Shown: positions 33,234 through 42,900 of the stretch, one piece after another
Layout: the number at the start of each line of letters is the position of its first letter
Numbering within the stretch: the stretch's first letter is position 1
NCBI GenBank assembly: GCA_944384125.1
Contig: CALWSF010000007.1
Span: 19,908 to 83,907, forward strand
DNA length: 64,000 nt
Reading direction: 5' to 3'
From: an uncultured Lachnospiraceae bacterium
Lineage (GTDB): Bacteria > Bacillota > Clostridia > Lachnospirales > Lachnospiraceae
Position numbers and translations under genes: made by a program
Notes under the pieces: model-generated
Seen by the model: only the letters and a program-made list of their open reading frames with translations
Told to the model about the DNA's origin: nothing
Database searches by the model: none

Positions 33234-33920
33234 ATGATAGAGATTACGGATCTCAATAAGGTTTACAAGGCCGGAACCCGCGCCTTGAAAAATGTGAATA
33301 TTACCATTGAAGACGGGGAGTTTGTTTTTATTATGGGAAGAAGCGGCTCAGGAAAGTCAACACTGATGAAGCTTCTTTTGAAGGAGACAGAGCCGACTTC
33401 AGGCCGGATTATTGTGAATGATATGGATTTGACCAGAATGCCAAGGCGATACGTTCCGAAGTACAGAAGGCGTCTGGGAGTGGTTTTTCAGGATTTCAGG
33501 CTTTTAAAAGATAAAACGGTTTATGAAAATGTGGCCTTTGCCCAGCGTGTTATTGGTGTTCCGATACGTACAATCAGGGAAAATGTCCCTGAGATGCTGC
33601 GGCTGGTAGGGCTTTCTTCAAAATACAAGTCATATCCCAATGAGCTTTCGGGAGGAGAACAGCAGAGAGTTGCCATTGCACGGGCACTGGTTAATTCGCC
33701 GGAAATCCTTCTGGCGGACGAACCCACAGGCAATCTGGATGCACATAATTCCATGGAGATTATGGGACTTCTGGAGAAGATCAATGACAGAGGAACCACC
33801 GTTATTGTCGTGACGCACAGCCAGGAAATCGTGTCTCAGATGGGGAGACGGGTAATTACTCTGGATCGGGGCATAGTATTGGATGATTCAGGAGAGGGCG
33901 GTATTTACGATGAGAATTAG
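33234..33920 (+). CDS. ftsE: cell-division ATP-binding protein FtsE
   Basis: ATPase of the FtsEX complex, which does not transport but transmits signals to cell-wall hydrolases at the division site. 228 aa with Walker A GRSGSGKST, signature LSGGEQQR, Walker B ILLADEPTG and H-loop VTHSQE, all intact, in contrast to the ABC gene at 30738. The ATG at 33234 follows GTGAGGA by 6 nt; the ATG at 33228 overlaps that site. It overlaps ftsX by 11 nt. Confidence 0.95.
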   Translation: MIEITDLNKVYKAGTRALKNVNITIEDGEFVFIMGRSGSGKSTLMKLLLKETEPTSGRIIVNDMDLTRMPRRYVPKYRRRLGVVFQDFRLLKDKTVYENVAFAQRVIGVPIRTIRENVPEMLRLVGLSSKYKSYPNELSGGEQQRVAIARALVNSPEILLADEPTGNLDAHNSMEIMGLLEKINDRGTTVIVVTHSQEIVSQMGRRVITLDRGIVLDDSGEGGIYDEN

Positions 33921-34818
33921 TACATTTTTTTATTGCCTGAAAGAAGGTATAAAAAATATAGGCAGAAATATCTGGTTCTCTCTTGCGTCAGCTGCGATAA
34001 TTTCTGCCTGTATTTTTTTGTTCTGTCTGTTTTTTGCCCTGACTGCAAATGTGCAGTATATGGTCAGAATGGCGGAATCCACTGTGGGAATTACAGTTTT
34101 TTTTGATGAGGGCATATCGGAGGCGGAGATACTTGCCATCGGCGATTCTATTCGGGAGAGAAGTGAAGTAAAAGAAGCACGGTATATTTCAGCTGAAGAG
34201 GCATGGGAAAATTTCCAGAAGGAATATTTTAAAGGCATGGAGGAGCTGGCAGAAGGGTTCGCAGATGATAATCCTCTGGCGGATTCGGCATCATATGAAA
34301 TCTATCTGAAAAGCATAGACGATCAGGCAGGCATGGTAGAGTGGCTTGATACTATACCTGAAATCAGAAAGATTAATTACTCCAGTGACACGGCTTCCGG
34401 GCTTTCCAATTTTAACAGGATGCTGGGACTTCTGTCTGCTGTTATTATTATCATCCTTCTTGCAGTGGCAGCATTTCTTATCAGCAATACGATTATGACA
34501 GCGGCAGCATTCCGCAGGGATGAAAATAAAATTATGCGTCTTATAGGTGCTACAGGTTTTATGATTCGTGCTCCTTTCGTGGTTGAAGGAATTGTAATTG
34601 GATTTGTCGGAGCGGCAATTCCTCTGATCAGTGTGTATTTCCTTTACAGGAGCGCGGTGGCATATATGATGGAAAAATTTGGAATTTTGTCAAATCTAAT
34701 GGAATTTATACCTATTCAGGAAATTTTTCCTGAGATGGTGGCAGTGGCTATGATGCTGGGAGTTGGAATCGGATTTGTGGGAAGTTTCTTTACGATCCGT
34801 CGTCATTTAAAGGTTTAA
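33910..34818 (+). CDS. ftsX: permease-like cell-division protein FtsX
   Basis: Membrane partner of FtsE. A 302-aa protein with an N-terminal helix (about 18-42), an extracellular domain (about 45-165) that would contact a hydrolase activator, and three C-terminal helices (about 178-200, 225-250, 275-297). FRRDENKIMRLIGATGFMIRAPFVVEGI is the conserved coupling region (about 212-238). The ATG overlaps the ftsE stop, implying translational coupling. A hairpin then the M23 gene follow. Confidence 0.95.
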   Translation: MRISTFFYCLKEGIKNIGRNIWFSLASAAIISACIFLFCLFFALTANVQYMVRMAESTVGITVFFDEGISEAEILAIGDSIRERSEVKEARYISAEEAWENFQKEYFKGMEELAEGFADDNPLADSASYEIYLKSIDDQAGMVEWLDTIPEIRKINYSSDTASGLSNFNRMLGLLSAVIIIILLAVAAFLISNTIMTAAAFRRDENKIMRLIGATGFMIRAPFVVEGIVIGFVGAAIPLISVYFLYRSAVAYMMEKFGILSNLMEFIPIQEIFPEMVAVAMMLGVGIGFVGSFFTIRRHLKV

Positions 34819-34826
34819 AAGACAGT

Positions 34827-34850
34827 CTTTCCCGCCGCATGGCGGGAAAG
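34827..34850 (+). other. perfect hairpin between ftsX and the M23 gene
   Basis: CTTTCCCGCC (34827-34836), loop GCAT, GGCGGGAAAG (34841-34850). A 10-bp GC-rich stem without a U-run, 8 nt after the ftsX stop and 30 nt before the next ATG. Probably a processing or stability element. Confidence 0.65.
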
Positions 34851-34880
34851 TTCAGATATGGCAAGGAGAGACGAAGGATA

Positions 34881-36095
34881 ATGAGGAAGAATGCAAAAGG
34901 TAAGGCGGCAAAGAGAATATGTTTGTCGGTTCTTCTGGCCTCACTCGCGGCGGTCCCCGGATACGGGGCGACGAAATCGGACGTAGACAGTGCAAAAGGA
35001 GAAATAGATTCCCTGGAGGCAGAAAAGGAGAAGACAGAGCAGGCTATCCGGGAGCTGGAAAGTCTTAAGAGCGATACGGAGGTTTATGTCCGGGAACTTG
35101 ACAATCAGGTAGAGGCACTGGGAAAAGAGGTAAGCCGCCTGGAAGAGGAAATTGCAGGAAAAGAGGAAAATATCGAGACGGCGGCACAGGAGCTTGGCGA
35201 AGCCGAAGAGACTGAGGAAGAACAGTATGAATCCATGAAAAAGAGGATTAAATACATGTATGAGAAGGGAGACAGCAGTTATCTGGAGCTGCTTCTGGAA
35301 TCCCGGACTATTTCCGAGCTTCTTAACCGGGCGGAATATGTAACAAAAATTTCTGAGTACGACAGAAAAATGCTGGATGAGTATGTAGCGGTAAAAGAGG
35401 ATATTGCAGAGCGCAAGGAACAGCTGGAAAATGAGCGCCAGGAGCTGCAGCTTCTTAAGGACGAAACGTCAGCCAAGCAGAATTCAGTGGAGACTCTTCT
35501 CGGGGAGAAAACAGCGGAACTTGAGAGAGTAAATGCCCAGATTGGGGAAAAAACCGAAGAGGCGGAAAAGTATGAGCAGGATATCAAAGCCCAGGAGGAA
35601 AAGATAAAACAGATCGAAGCGGAGCTTAAGCGCCAGGAGGAAGAAGCAAAAAAGGCGGCAGAGGCAGCGGGACAGACGTATAACACGGTAAGTATTGGGA
35701 ATATTAACTTTATATGGCCCTGTCCGTCCAGCAGCCGGATCACTTCTGTATTCGGAGGAAGAGAAGCCCCTACTGCCGGAGCTTCTACCAATCACCAGGG
35801 AATAGATATAGGAGCTTCAACGGGAAGCGATATTGTTGCGGCTGCCGATGGTACGGTTACCATTTCTACATACAGTTACTCAGCCGGCAATTATATTATG
35901 CTCAATCACGGCGGCGGTGTATCGACGGTTTATATGCATTGCTCCCAGCTTCTTGTGTCGCCCGGGGACACGGTAAAGCAGGGGCAGGTAATCGCTAAAG
36001 TCGGGTCTACCGGATATTCAACAGGCCCGCATCTGCATTTCGGAGTGCGTTATAACGGAAGTTATGTTAATCCGACAAACTATGTCAGTCCGTAA
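34881..36095 (+). CDS. secreted coiled-coil M23 peptidase (EnvC/PcsB-like)
   Basis: Probable FtsEX-controlled murein hydrolase or activator. A signal peptide (1-29, cleavage near PGYGA) is followed by a long coiled coil rich in Glu/Lys (about 32-260), as in EnvC and PcsB-type FtsX partners. The C-terminal LytM domain (about 285-404) has HQGIDIGAS and GPHLHFGV with the zinc ligands intact, so it should be catalytically active. 404 aa. The start at 34881 is chosen because the longer frame begins inside the hairpin; AAGGAGA is 11 nt upstream. Gene order ftsE-ftsX-M23-ctpA is typical of Firmicutes. Confidence 0.9.
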   Translation: MRKNAKGKAAKRICLSVLLASLAAVPGYGATKSDVDSAKGEIDSLEAEKEKTEQAIRELESLKSDTEVYVRELDNQVEALGKEVSRLEEEIAGKEENIETAAQELGEAEETEEEQYESMKKRIKYMYEKGDSSYLELLLESRTISELLNRAEYVTKISEYDRKMLDEYVAVKEDIAERKEQLENERQELQLLKDETSAKQNSVETLLGEKTAELERVNAQIGEKTEEAEKYEQDIKAQEEKIKQIEAELKRQEEEAKKAAEAAGQTYNTVSIGNINFIWPCPSSSRITSVFGGREAPTAGASTNHQGIDIGASTGSDIVAAADGTVTISTYSYSAGNYIMLNHGGGVSTVYMHCSQLLVSPGDTVKQGQVIAKVGSTGYSTGPHLHFGVRYNGSYVNPTNYVSP

Positions 36096-36112
36096 TATTT
36101 AGGAGGCGTAAG

Positions 36113-37384
36113 ATGGACAATAAAAATAAATTCTGGAGAGGCGTCATGGTGGGAGTTCTTGTTACCGCTTTTGTCTGCCTGGTAACAGTGGGAACTTCGG
36201 CCGGTATATATATGTTCGGCCGCCGTGTAATTGACAATCAGGTGCAGGTTGAAACGAAACAGGATGGGCCGGCAGGAGAAGCGGACTCCCAGCTGGACCT
36301 GAGTCAGGTGGATGAGAAGCTGACCCAGATTCAGGATATTGTGGAGGATGAATTTCTTTATAAGGATCAGGTGGATCTGAAAAAGGGAGAGGCTGGTATT
36401 TATCAGGGATTTCTCAGCGCACTCAATGATCCCTATGCGGCTTATTATACGCCCGAGGAGCTTGCAAGCTTCATGGATGAGACGACAGGAAGCTACTGCG
36501 GCATAGGAGCTCTGGTGTCTCAGAATGTGACAACCGGGGTATGCACAATTGTGCGTGTGTTTGAGGGAAGCCCTGCTGAGGAGGCGGGAGTTCTGCCGGG
36601 AGATATCATCTACAAGGTAGACGGAGAAGAAGTGACGGGAACGGATCTGACACTGTTAGTCAACAATTATGTGAAGGGCGAAGAGGGTACAAAGGTTGTC
36701 ATTACGATGTTCCGTGAGGACAGCGGAGAGTATGTGGATCTGGAAATCACGAGACGCCCCATTGATGTTCAGACTGTTTCGGGAAAGATGGTTACAGATG
36801 AGATTGGTTATATATCCGTTATGGAGTTTGATATGGTCACGGATGAGCAGTTCAGACAGGAAATCGAAGAACTGCAGAACAGCGGAATGAAAAAACTGAT
36901 CATTGATCTGCGTGACAACCCCGGAGGAGAGGTAACTACAGTTGTGTCAATGGCTGACTATATTCTGGAGGATGGCGGCAGAATTCTTACAGTGGCAAAC
37001 AGAGAAGGGGACGAGGATGTGTATGCGGCAGAGGACGGCCACAGTCTTGATATCCCCATGGTAGTTCTGGTAAATGAAAATTCCGCCAGTGCATCAGAAG
37101 TATTTACAGGAGCAATGAAAGATTATGGAGTTGCAACTATTGTCGGAACAAAGACCTATGGAAAGGGAATTGTTCAGACCCTGATCCCGCTGTCAGACGG
37201 CAGTGCTGTAAAACTCACAACGGATCATTACTATACGCCCAATGGAAATGATATACACGAAAAGGGAATTGAGCCGGATGTAGAGGTTGAGCTCAATGAA
37301 GAGGCAGCCAAAGAAGTGGTAATACCGGAGGAGATTGACAATCAGCTTCAGACAGCAATAGAAATACTTCAGCAGAATCAGTAG
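36113..37384 (+). CDS. ctpA: S41 C-terminal processing peptidase
   Basis: Membrane-anchored serine protease of 423 aa. A membrane helix at about 11-35, a PDZ domain (about 118-200, GALVSQNVTTGVCTIVRV onward), then the S41 catalytic core with serine in ENSASASEVFTGA and lysine in KTYGKGIVQT. LRDNPGGEV is a conserved family block. AGGAGG precedes the ATG, 17 nt after the M23 gene; it may regulate that enzyme by proteolysis, as CtpA-like proteases do for other hydrolases. Followed by an intrinsic terminator. Confidence 0.93.
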   Translation: MDNKNKFWRGVMVGVLVTAFVCLVTVGTSAGIYMFGRRVIDNQVQVETKQDGPAGEADSQLDLSQVDEKLTQIQDIVEDEFLYKDQVDLKKGEAGIYQGFLSALNDPYAAYYTPEELASFMDETTGSYCGIGALVSQNVTTGVCTIVRVFEGSPAEEAGVLPGDIIYKVDGEEVTGTDLTLLVNNYVKGEEGTKVVITMFREDSGEYVDLEITRRPIDVQTVSGKMVTDEIGYISVMEFDMVTDEQFRQEIEELQNSGMKKLIIDLRDNPGGEVTTVVSMADYILEDGGRILTVANREGDEDVYAAEDGHSLDIPMVVLVNENSASASEVFTGAMKDYGVATIVGTKTYGKGIVQTLIPLSDGSAVKLTTDHYYTPNGNDIHEKGIEPDVEVELNEEAAKEVVIPEEIDNQLQTAIEILQQNQ

Positions 37385-37453
37385 AAACAGATAAAATGGA
37401 GGCAGCCTGTCCGGGCGGACCTCTGAGGAAATTTTACAGATATATCAGTATTT

Positions 37454-37478
37454 CGGCCCCGGTTTTCCGGGGCCGTTT
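37454..37478. terminator. intrinsic terminator after ctpA
   Basis: CGGCCCCGG, loop TTTT, CCGGGGCCG, then TTT. A 9-bp GC stem between two convergent genes. Confidence 0.8.
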
Positions 37479-37516
37479 CTGATTCAGAAGGTAAAAAATG
37501 CGGTATGACAAATGCA

Positions 37517-38944
37517 TCATTTTCCGGCATTCTTTTTATTTAGAATGCTGCGGGCAACGCTGATTCCATTGGCAGAAGCCTGCTGCAGTCCGCGTGTCAC
37601 AGAGGCGCCGTCGCCGATTGCACGAAGTCCTGATACACTGGTTTCAAAATCTCTGTTTACCACAACTTTGTTGGAATAGAATTTGACTTCCACACCATAA
37701 AGCAGCGTTTCATCGCTGGCGATTCCGGGTGTGACTTTGTCCAGTGCAAGGATCATTTCCTTGATATCTACCATGATGCGGTGGGGCAGAACCAGTGACA
37801 GATCGCCGGGGACAGCGTCCTTCAGAGTGGGAATCAGATTGTTTCGGCAGAGGCGCTCCTCTGTTGTACGCCGTCCTCTCTGAAAATCTCCGAAAGTCTG
37901 AACCATAATTTTGCCGTCACACAGCATGTTGCTTAAGCGGGCAATGTGCTTGCCGTACTCAATAGGAGTTTTAAAGGGCTTGGTAAAATTTTTTGAGACA
38001 AGAAGGGCAAAATTAGTGTTGTCTGTTTTGTACTCTTTTGACTTGTAGGCATGTCCGTTGACTACCGCCAGGCCATTTTCGTAATATTCCGTTGCAACCT
38101 CGCCGGACGGATTAGTACAGAAGGTTCTGACTTTGTCATCAAAAGTAGGAGTGTAGTATACAAGTTTTGCCTCATAGAGGTTTTTGTTTAGGAACTCCAT
38201 TACCTCATCCCTTACTTCAACTCGCACGCCGATGTCAACTGTGCCTACCCGGGTTTCAATTTCATGCTGACGGCATATATGGCTGAACCAGTCGGAACCC
38301 TCCCGTCCGATTGCTGCGACAATTTCATCTGCGGCAAAAACATCTCCGGAGTCGGTGACAACGGCTTTTGCTTCCCCGTTTTCTATCATGATATCTTTTA
38401 CCATGGTATTAAAGAGCATTTCTACCCCCTGTTTTTGGAGATGGTTTTGCAGGCGGGTGTAAATTTTATATCCCTCTTCTGTGCCCAGATGACGGATAGG
38501 ACATTCGATCAGTTTCAGATTGGCAGTAATTGCTTTGCGTCGGATTTCCTGGATCTCTTTCTGTTTGTCAAGTCCATAGACATTTTTGTCGGCTCCGAAT
38601 TCCAGGTAAATGCGATCAGATTCCTGAATAAGTTCCTGTGCCGTGTCATAGCCCAGAAGTTCCGGCAGATTGCCGCCCACATCGGGGGATAAAGAGAGTT
38701 TTCCGTCGGAAAAAGCACCGGCTCCGGCAAAACCCGTAGTGATGGCACAGGGCTGACATCCCATACAGACTTTTGTAGTACGTTTGGGGCAAACCCGTTT
38801 TTCAATAGGGCGTCCTTTTTCAATCATGAGGATTTTCATGTCCGGTTTCTGACGGATCAGTTCATATGCACAGAAAATGCCGGATGGGCCGGCTCCGATA
38901 ATGATTACGTCAGCAGTACGGGAAATATTTTTTGTATCAGTCAA
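37517..38944 (-). CDS. COG2509-type FAD-dependent oxidoreductase with cysteine cluster
   Basis: A 475-aa flavoprotein. The FAD Rossmann motif GAGPSG lies at 17-22. It is followed by a cysteine cluster Cys52, Cys60, Cys63 and Cys66 (C-x7-C-x2-C-x2-C) leading into GAGAFSDGKLSL; such spacing could bind an Fe-S cluster. The end has GDGASVTRGLQQASANG, a second FAD-contact region. Matches the uncharacterised COG2509 FAD-dependent dehydrogenases. The start is TTG 38944: AAGGAGG lies 9 nt before it, while the upstream ATG has none. Transcribed alone. Substrate unknown. Confidence 0.85.
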   Translation of the reverse strand: MTDTKNISRTADVIIIGAGPSGIFCAYELIRQKPDMKILMIEKGRPIEKRVCPKRTTKVCMGCQPCAITTGFAGAGAFSDGKLSLSPDVGGNLPELLGYDTAQELIQESDRIYLEFGADKNVYGLDKQKEIQEIRRKAITANLKLIECPIRHLGTEEGYKIYTRLQNHLQKQGVEMLFNTMVKDIMIENGEAKAVVTDSGDVFAADEIVAAIGREGSDWFSHICRQHEIETRVGTVDIGVRVEVRDEVMEFLNKNLYEAKLVYYTPTFDDKVRTFCTNPSGEVATEYYENGLAVVNGHAYKSKEYKTDNTNFALLVSKNFTKPFKTPIEYGKHIARLSNMLCDGKIMVQTFGDFQRGRRTTEERLCRNNLIPTLKDAVPGDLSLVLPHRIMVDIKEMILALDKVTPGIASDETLLYGVEVKFYSNKVVVNRDFETSVSGLRAIGDGASVTRGLQQASANGISVARSILNKKNAGK

Positions 38945-39109
38945 TGTTATGATCCTCCTTGCGATTTTTACGTTTTTAACAGATAAGTACAAAAACCGCA
39001 ACTTAAAGTCTAGCATATTTGGAAGGCATGATCAATATTCCCGGTAAAGGGCGGTAAGGAACAATGTAAAATGTGCGCTGTCCTGCAGTTTATATCAGAG
39101 AATCGGGGC
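38945..39109. other. intergenic region upstream of the flavoprotein and pth
   Basis: The gap of 335 bases between the divergent genes (38945-39279) holds the flavoprotein leader with its AAGGAGG on the minus strand, and the pth promoter and hairpin on the plus strand at 39110-39184. In 38945-39109 I see no gene and no clear structured RNA. Confidence 0.4.
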
Positions 39110-39138
39110 TTTACACAGTCTGAAAAGCCTGATAGAAT
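39110..39138 (+). promoter_or_regulatory. pth-mfd promoter
   Basis: TTTACA (39110-39115), 17 nt, TAGAAT (39133-39138). Transcription would start near 39145, just before the hairpin. Confidence 0.6.
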
Positions 39139-39150
39139 GAAACGACGAGG

Positions 39151-39184
39151 AGCGTTAGATTCTGTTACTGCAAAATCTAACGCT
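39151..39184 (+). other. 5'-leader hairpin of the pth-mfd transcript
   Basis: AGCGTTAGATT (39151-39161) pairs perfectly with AATCTAACGCT (39174-39184), a 12-nt loop between. It would sit a few bases from the 5' end of the mRNA, a position that commonly stabilises transcripts. There is no U-run. Confidence 0.6.
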
Positions 39185-39279
39185 AAATGGCGTGCAAATA
39201 TACAAAATGCCCGGGCGGCGGATATTTCCGGATTGAGGAGTCTGATTATGCGGGCGTTGGAATAAGGAGACGAGAAAAT

Positions 39280-39906
39280 ATGTATATTATAGCAGGACTT
39301 GGAAATCCGGGGAAAAAATATGAGGGGAGCCGTCATAATGTCGGATTTATGGCGCTGGATGCACTGGCGGATCATTACGGAATACAGGTATCTGAAAAGG
39401 CTCACAAAGCTCTGATTGGAAAGGGTATAATTGAGGGAAACAAAGTTATTCTGGTAAAGCCGCAGACTTTTATGAATCTGAGCGGAGAGAGCATTCGGGC
39501 CGTTCTGGATTATTACAAGGCAGAACCGTCCGAATTTATCGTGATCTATGATGATATCAGTCTGGTGCCGGGAAATATCCGGATCAGAAAAAAAGGAAGC
39601 GCCGGAGGGCACAACGGGATTAAAAATATTATCGCCCATCTTGGAACGCAGGAATTTCCCAGAATCCGCATAGGCGTGGGAGAAAAACCGGAGAAGATGG
39701 ATCTGGCTGATTATGTTCTGGGTCATTTTTCCAAAGGCGAGGAAGAAGTAATGAGACAGGCTTATCAGGACGGAGCCCAGGCGGCTGTGTCAATGATGAC
39801 GGATGGAATTGATGCGGCGATGAACCGTTTTAACGGAGCAGCCCGTGGGGAGAAAAAAGAGAGTGCACGGGGAAAGAAAGAGGAAAGAGATGGGAAGGAT
39901 CTTTAA
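39280..39906 (+). CDS. pth: peptidyl-tRNA hydrolase
   Basis: Releases tRNA from prematurely dropped peptidyl-tRNA. Motifs: MYIIAGLGNPGKKYEGSRHNVGF (as two blocks, with the catalytic His in SRHNVGF), PQTFMNLSGES, IYDDISLVPG and GSAGGHNGIKN. 208 aa; an extra charged C-terminal tail of about 20 residues (GEKKESARGKKEERDGKDL) overlaps the start of mfd. AAGGAGA lies 9 nt before the ATG. The pth-mfd pair is the usual Firmicute order. Confidence 0.96.
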   Translation: MYIIAGLGNPGKKYEGSRHNVGFMALDALADHYGIQVSEKAHKALIGKGIIEGNKVILVKPQTFMNLSGESIRAVLDYYKAEPSEFIVIYDDISLVPGNIRIRKKGSAGGHNGIKNIIAHLGTQEFPRIRIGVGEKPEKMDLADYVLGHFSKGEEEVMRQAYQDGAQAAVSMMTDGIDAAMNRFNGAARGEKKESARGKKEERDGKDL

Positions 39907-42900
39907 TAACCCGCTGGAGGAGCTGGCGGAGTATCAGGATTTGAAGCAGGCGCTGGAAAAGGGGGAAGGACCCCTTCTGGCCAGCGGATGTCTGGAGTCA
40001 CAGAAGGCACACCTTATGTCTGAGCTGGCATCGGTAACTCCGTGGAAACTGATTGTGACGCATGATGATCAGAGAGCCCGCGAGATTTATGAGGATTACC
40101 GGTGCTTTGATCCGGATGTACTTTTATATCCCGCACGGGATCTTCTGTTTTACAGCTCAGATATTCACGGAAATCTTCTGACCCGGCAGAGAATGCAGGT
40201 TATGCAGAGTATTCTGGAAAATAATAAAGGAACAGTGGTTACCACAATTGACGGTTTGATGGAGCATCTTCTTCCCATTGAGAATATGAAACATCACTGT
40301 CTGACTGTGTCGGCGGAAGAAACGATCGATGTGGAGGAATTCAGCCGCTCTCTTGCTGAGATGGGCTATGAGAAAGTGGCTCAGGTTGACGGTACGGGCC
40401 AGTTTTCTGTCCGGGGCGGTATTATTGATATATTTCCTCTGACAGAGGAGGTACCGTACCGGATTGAACTCTGGGGAGATGAAGTGGATTCCATCCGTAC
40501 CTTTGATCCGGAAAGTCAGAGATCCATTGAGCAGGCAGAGGAAGCTGTTATCTATCCTGCCACGGAGATGGTGTTTTCTTCTAAAGAGACAGAAGCGGGA
40601 ATTGAGCGGATTGAAAAGGAACAGAAAAAATGTGTGAAAAAGCTCCGGGATCAGATGAAAACAGAGGAGGCATACCGGCTTAACTCCGCGGTAAATGAAG
40701 TTCTGGAAGGCCTCAGGGAGGGATTCAGAGTTCATGGCCTAGGCAGTTACATCCGGTATTTCTGTGAGGAGACGGTTTCATTTCTGGATTATTTTCCGGG
40801 GCAGGAACTGACCATTTTCCTGGATGAGCCGCTCCGGCTCAGGGAAAAGCTTGAAGTAACAGAAGAGGAATTCCGTGAGAGCATGTCCCACAGGATAGAG
40901 GGAGGATATCTTCTTCCGGGGCAGGCTTCCTTTCTCTTTTCGGCAAAGGAGACGCTTGCCATGGCACTGGGGGACAGAACTCTTCTCATGCTGGGGCTGG
41001 AGCAGAAGCTTCCGGGTATAACTGTAAAAAAGAAATACGGATTTTCTGTGAAAAATGTGAATTCCTATCAGAATGGATTTGAGCTTCTCATAAATGATCT
41101 GACTCACTGGAAAAAGGCAAAATACCGGGTTGTTCTTCTGTCCGGTTCAAGAACGAGAGCGAGCCGCCTGGCCAGTGATCTCAGAGAGTATGATTTGCGG
41201 GCATTCTGCCCGGATGAGGGCCATGAGATGGTTGGACCCGGGGAGATCATGGTAACTTACGGAAATCTTCACCGGGGCTTTGAGTATCCTCTGATCAAAT
41301 TTGTAGTGATAACAGAGGGAGATATGTTCGGCGGCAGCCGTCAGAAAAAGAAACGGAAAAAGACATACTATCAGGGAAAGCATATTCAGAGTTTTTCAGA
41401 GCTTTCCGTGGGCGACTATGTGGTGCATGAGAGTCACGGACTCGGCATCTACCGCGGAATTGAAAAGATAGAGCAGGATAAGGTAATCAAGGATTATATC
41501 AAGATTGAATACAGGGACGGGGGGAACCTGTATCTTCCTGCAACCCGGCTGGAGGGAATCCAGAAGTATGCGGGGTCTGATGCCAAAGCACCGAAGCTGA
41601 ATAAACTGGGGGGCAGTGAATGGACTAAGACAAAGACGAAGGTGCGGGGAGCTGTCCGTGAGATTGCAAAAGATCTGGTGGAGCTCTATGCTGCCAGACA
41701 GAGAAGCGAAGGCTACCAGTACGGACCTGACACTGTGTGGCAGAAAGAATTTGAGGAGATGTTTCCCTTTGAGGAAACCGAGGATCAGCTGGAGGCAATT
41801 GAGGCCACAAAGCGGGATATGGAGAGCCGGCGTATTATGGATCGCCTTATCTGCGGCGATGTGGGGTACGGAAAGACGGAAATTGCTCTGAGGGCTGCGT
41901 TTAAGGCAATACAGGAGGGAAAGCAGGTTGTGTATCTTGTACCCACAACAATTCTTGCCCAGCAGCATTACAATACCTTTGTACAGCGAATGAAGGATTT
42001 TCCGGTTCGGGTTGATATGCTGTCCCGTTTCAGAACAGCGGGGGAGCAGAAGAAAACACTGGAGGATCTGAAACGGGGAGTTGTGGACGTACTCATAGGA
42101 ACACACAGAATTTTATCCAAGGATGTTTCTTTCAAAAATCTGGGGCTTCTGATCATTGATGAGGAGCAGAGGTTCGGGGTAGCGCATAAGGAAAAAATCA
42201 AACAGCTGAAAGAAAATGTGGATGTGCTGACGCTGACGGCAACGCCTATTCCCCGCACCCTCCATATGAGCCTTGTGGGGATTCGGGACATGAGCGTTCT
42301 GGAGGAGCCGCCGGTAGATCGCCTTCCCATTCAGACATACGTGATGGAGTACAGTGATGAAATGGTGCGTGAGGCAATACACCGGGAGATAGCCCGGGGA
42401 GGCCAGGTGTACTATGTTTACAACCGTGTCAGCAATATTGATGAGGTAGCCAATCATGTGGCGTCTCTGGTGCCGGAAGCAAATGTCGTTTTTGCACACG
42501 GGCAGATGCATGAGCACGAGCTGGAGAAAATAATGCTGGATTTTGTGAGCGGAGAGATTGATGTGCTTGTGTCAACGACTATCATTGAGACCGGCCTTGA
42601 TATTCCCAACGCAAATACAATTATCATTCATGACGCTGACAGACTGGGACTGTCTCAGCTCTATCAGATACGGGGACGGGTGGGGCGTTCCAGCCGGACG
42701 TCCTATGCGTTTCTGATGTACCGGCGCGACAAGCTTCTGCGTGAGGAGGCGGAAAAGCGTCTGCAGGCTATCAGAGAGTTTACGGAGCTGGGAAGCGGAA
42801 TTAAAATCGCCATGCGGGATCTGGAGCTGCGCGGAGCCGGAAATATTCTGGGAGCAGAGCAGCATGGCCACATGGAGGCGGTCGGGTATGATCTCTACTG

